In this document: positions 61,461 to 64,000 of the stretch, in pieces | Position numbering within the stretch: the stretch's first letter is position 1 | Layout: each line of letters begins with the position of its first letter | DNA from: Strigamia acuminata | Taxonomy: Eukaryota > Arthropoda > Chilopoda > Geophilomorpha > Linotaeniidae | Assembly (NCBI GenBank): GCA_949358305.1 | Contig: OX442320.1 | Location: 3,116,259-3,180,258 of the forward strand | Length of the DNA stretch: 64,000 nt | Reading direction: 5' to 3' | Made by a program: the position numbers and the translations under genes | The notes under the pieces: generated by a model | What the model was told of the DNA's origin: nothing | Databases searched by the model: none | Seen by the model: the letters and a program-made list of their open reading frames with translations, nothing else

Positions 61461-63976
61461 AGAAGCTCGCCGATTGATTTCATCGATTTTTCGAACTCCT
61501 CAATGATCTTGTCTTTGCTCGATTTCCTATCAGGACATTCTTTAGCCCAATGTCCCAATTTTTTACAAATATTACACGGGTCAGTAGCAGGCGATTTCGC
61601 GACTTTTGGCGAAGGCGAACTTGAACGTTTGGCTTCGTCCTTTTTAGGGGTCGGCGACTTCGATCTACTGAGCGCGTCTGTCTTTGGTGAACCAAAAGTA
61701 ACGTTTTTAGGCGCCATCTTTGGTCCAAATTTTCGAGCTACTGCGTTATTACGGGCTAATAAAGCAGCTGCAGCCTCGCTTTCTGGTTCCGAGTCAGATT
61801 TCTCTGGTTCAGAAGCAGTTTCCATTTCAGTCACTTCGGCTAAGTGAGCTTTAGGGGTTGGATGTGGATTTTTCCCATCCGATCCCTTTTTAGATTCCTT
61901 AGCAGTCTCTGCCAAAAAATCTCCTCGTTTTGGGGGTTGCAAAAGAGGGGTGTTAGCAAAACGTGTGTCTTTTGCTAATTCCTTTCTCCGTTGCTGTCGC
62001 TTAGCGTACGCAACTTTTTCATCAGCTGGTAGATAAGCTTTATAATTTTCGTCAATCCTTATTTGATTGGCTCGCATAAATTTGGCTAATTCAGCGAAAC
62101 CACCCGGATAAGGTGCTCGTACTGAAAGTAGAACATTTTTTGAATAATCTGTCAATCCACGTCGGAATTGACGATCAATGGCTGCATCTCCCATTGTATA
62201 AGGGAGAGTGACCAATAAATCCTCAGTCCTTCTTAAATAAGAGCGAAGACTTTCGCCTTTATTTTGAGAAAGATTATCCCACATTTGTAGTAAGTCTTCA
62301 CTTGACTCCCCATATTCAGTCATGAATTCCTCTACAAAGTGATTCCAGTTTTGAAATTGTTTAGAATAAAACCATTTCTCAGCTCGATCTATAAGAGCTT
62401 TTGGTACTACTCTTTTCAAAGCAGTGTGACATGCAATGCCATTCAACCTTGAAATTCGTAACACTTCATCTAAAAGAGTGGATCCAGCTTCCCATTCTCC
62501 ATCGAATAAAGCGGGTTTGATGTGATCCCATCTAATAGTTCTTTCATCAACTAGATCGTGAGTCCAGTTGTTGGCAGTATATTGTGCAATTTTTTGTCGT
62601 AATGCAATATCAGCATTATCGGCAGTAGCGTCAGATCGATCGGAAGATCGACGATCAGCTAATAATCGATCAATTTCTTCAGCAGTGTAATAATGTGTAT
62701 TACGCCGAGAAGAATGGCCTCGATGTCGACGTCGATGAGATCGATGTCGATTATCGCGTTCTTGTTGCGCATTCACATCAGAATCCGACCTTGAATCAGA
62801 TTGTGAATTTGAAGGCGTGTTAAAATGTGGTGTTTCAGGTGGGTCGGGTGGGTCGCCGTCATCGTCGGGCGGTCGACGTCCACCTCCAGGTGGTCCATCT
62901 CCATGTCCATCTGGATTTCCTCCATCTGGTGGATTTCTTCTATACTGACCCCCACCTGGCGGGCTTTCATGTCCGTCCGGCGGTTCGCGTGTTGGATTGG
63001 TGTCTCGTCGACTTCTTTTTGACGAGTCTTGCTGTTGAGTCAGTGGTATCGTTCGAGTAACATGAATACCAGTTTCATGCCGTCTATTTCGATCGTCTAC
63101 TATCCCCAACAGTCGGTCACTGTTGTGAAAAATAGGGTTTCGATTACCAGGGAGCGGATTGCGATCAGCTCTCCGTTCCTCAGAATCTGAAGGACGTTTT
63201 CTTTTTGAGCGATGGCGACGACGCGAACGTTGGTCGTCATCACTCGATAATCCAGATTGGCTACTTAACTCTGAAACAACAGAAATTGTTATTGTTTCGG
63301 GAGTCAAAATAGGGACAGTTGGCGCAGCCATTTCTGGTTGCACCAATTGGTCAGTATAATTTCTTGCTTGCAAACGGTCTTTCATTTCTGCAAGCTCTTC
63401 TTGAGCGCGTAACAAATCAGCTCGGAGAATTTCATTCTCGTTTATTTGATTTTGCGATTCTGGTTGTAATCGCTTAGCAGGGCCGCTAGACTTGACTTGT
63501 CCGCTCGTACTGGGTTGATCCAGCGAGTGGAAAATCTCGTCTTCACGCTTAGCTATTTTGCTTTCGCGAGTACGCTGTGTTTTAGCACGTGTGTCTAATT
63601 CAGCAGCATATCTCACTAGTTGATTATGATTGCGTTGGTAGTGGTCTGCCAAATCAATCAATTCTTTATTTTTCTGCTCCAGCTTACTTTTGGTAAGTTC
63701 GAGCTGTCTTCGCGCCTCTTGGTGTGAGCGAATTGAAAGTTCATTTCTAGTATTCATTTTAGAAAGATCTTCCACTTCACCTTTTAATCTGTATTCTCTA
63801 GCTTTTTGGGCTAGAAATTCCTCATTTTGTCGATTGAGTTCCATGTGTTGAAGCTCAACCTCCGCTTTTTGTTGTTGAAGCTCAGCTTCTTTTCGTTCCA
63901 TTTCAAATTGTAAATTTGAAACGGCTCGGTCAGTGTGAAGTCGTATCATGGCGCGATGAATCTCTTCCACCGTCAT
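61448..63976 (-). CDS. gag: Gag of element 4
   Basis: This is the structural protein of the element. An ATG is at 63976, but the frame stays open to the window edge, so the true start may lie upstream. The first 150 or so residues form a coiled coil (EAELQQQKAEVELQHMELN and later heptads). Next is an Arg/Ser/Gly/Pro-rich stretch with RRRHRSKRKRPSDSEERR and PPGGG repeats. The capsid-like domain shares NNWTHD, LFDGEWEAGSTLLDEV and LRSYLRRTEDLLVTLPY with element 3. The nucleocapsid has one CCHC knuckle (CNICKKLGHWAKEC) near the end. It stops within the frameshift signal. At 842 residues or more it is long for a Ty3/gypsy Gag, and single-frame where element 3 is broken. Confidence 0.92.
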   Translation of the reverse strand: MTVEEIHRAMIRLHTDRAVSNLQFEMERKEAELQQQKAEVELQHMELNRQNEEFLAQKAREYRLKGEVEDLSKMNTRNELSIRSHQEARRQLELTKSKLEQKNKELIDLADHYQRNHNQLVRYAAELDTRAKTQRTRESKIAKREDEIFHSLDQPSTSGQVKSSGPAKRLQPESQNQINENEILRADLLRAQEELAEMKDRLQARNYTDQLVQPEMAAPTVPILTPETITISVVSELSSQSGLSSDDDQRSRRRHRSKRKRPSDSEERRADRNPLPGNRNPIFHNSDRLLGIVDDRNRRHETGIHVTRTIPLTQQQDSSKRSRRDTNPTREPPDGHESPPGGGQYRRNPPDGGNPDGHGDGPPGGGRRPPDDDGDPPDPPETPHFNTPSNSQSDSRSDSDVNAQQERDNRHRSHRRRHRGHSSRRNTHYYTAEEIDRLLADRRSSDRSDATADNADIALRQKIAQYTANNWTHDLVDERTIRWDHIKPALFDGEWEAGSTLLDEVLRISRLNGIACHTALKRVVPKALIDRAEKWFYSKQFQNWNHFVEEFMTEYGESSEDLLQMWDNLSQNKGESLRSYLRRTEDLLVTLPYTMGDAAIDRQFRRGLTDYSKNVLLSVRAPYPGGFAELAKFMRANQIRIDENYKAYLPADEKVAYAKRQQRRKELAKDTRFANTPLLQPPKRGDFLAETAKESKKGSDGKNPHPTPKAHLAEVTEMETASEPEKSDSEPESEAAAALLARNNAVARKFGPKMAPKNVTFGSPKTDALSRSKSPTPKKDEAKRSSSPSPKVAKSPATDPCNICKKLGHWAKECPDRKSSKDKIIEEFEKSMKSIGELLKNL

Positions 63977-64000
63977 GTCGTCCGTTATTTGGGCGCCATC

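Larger units (their letters stand above)
52871..64000 (-). mobile_element. Element 4: Ty3/gypsy retrotransposon with spliced RS-rich ORF3, 5' end outside window
   Basis: On the minus strand this element shows gag (still open at the window edge), a -1 frameshift signal, intact pol, a two-exon ORF3, a polypurine tract and a 3' LTR. The 5' LTR and PBS are beyond 64000. It is clearly related to element 3 in all three genes and in LTR ends, but diverged at the protein level. All frames in the window look intact, so it may be an active family member. Confidence 0.92.

Overview
The window looks like animal nuclear DNA, most likely from an arthropod, although the species cannot be fixed from the sequence. 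Evidence: spliced genes with very short introns (52-114 bp), an animal-type Rho GTPase ending in a CAAX box, Tc1/mariner-like MITEs with TA target sites, and four Ty3/gypsy LTR retrotransposons using tRNA-Ser, tRNA-Gln and probably tRNA-Pro primers. Over two thirds of the window is transposable elements, and every retrotransposon lies on the minus strand.

Layout. 1-1433: no recognised gene. 1434-5442: a decayed Mag-like Ty3/gypsy element (element 1) with its 3' end missing. 5429-6355 plus 19494-19578: one 1008-bp foldback palindrome (486-bp arms, 36-bp spacer) carrying tRNA-like SINE heads. It is split by element 2 (6356-19493, 13.1 kb, 1647-bp LTRs, 4-bp TSD, tRNA-Gln PBS, gag, pol and a third ORF). 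19579-25150: a small tandem gene family. It has one apparently intact five-exon gene (21351-22227), degenerate copies, a foldback MITE (22417-23182) and two relic repeats. Element 3 (25151-40191, 15.0 kb, 1027-bp LTRs with no difference seen) then separates these copies from a paralogous last exon (40463-40627). 40700-40915: a MITE. 41769-42512: a four-exon Rho-family GTPase. 42513-52870: largely non-coding, with relic MITEs, a 41-bp minisatellite and a GCGGAT-rich hAT-like patch. 52871-64000: element 4, related to element 3, with its 3' LTR, ORF3, pol and gag; its 5' end lies beyond the window.

How the parts work together. In elements 2, 3 and 4, gag and pol are separate ORFs joined by the same -1 ribosomal frameshift design: slippery heptamer A AAA AAC, a 6-nt spacer, then a GC-rich hairpin. 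Each also carries a third ORF where env would sit, just behind a splice acceptor. In elements 3 and 4 this ORF3 is homologous, with an arginine/serine-rich middle and a conserved C-terminal domain, and it shows no envelope features. In element 4 a short upstream exon, a GT donor, a 351-nt intron and an AG acceptor give an open 827-residue product. Element 2's ORF3 is unrelated and carries a cysteine cluster. The combination of -1 frameshifted Gag-Pol with a spliced, RS-rich non-envelope ORF3 is the best candidate here for an undescribed system.

Limits. Everything was read by eye. Tandem families, exon structures and tRNA primers were judged from motifs and recalled family knowledge, with no database search.
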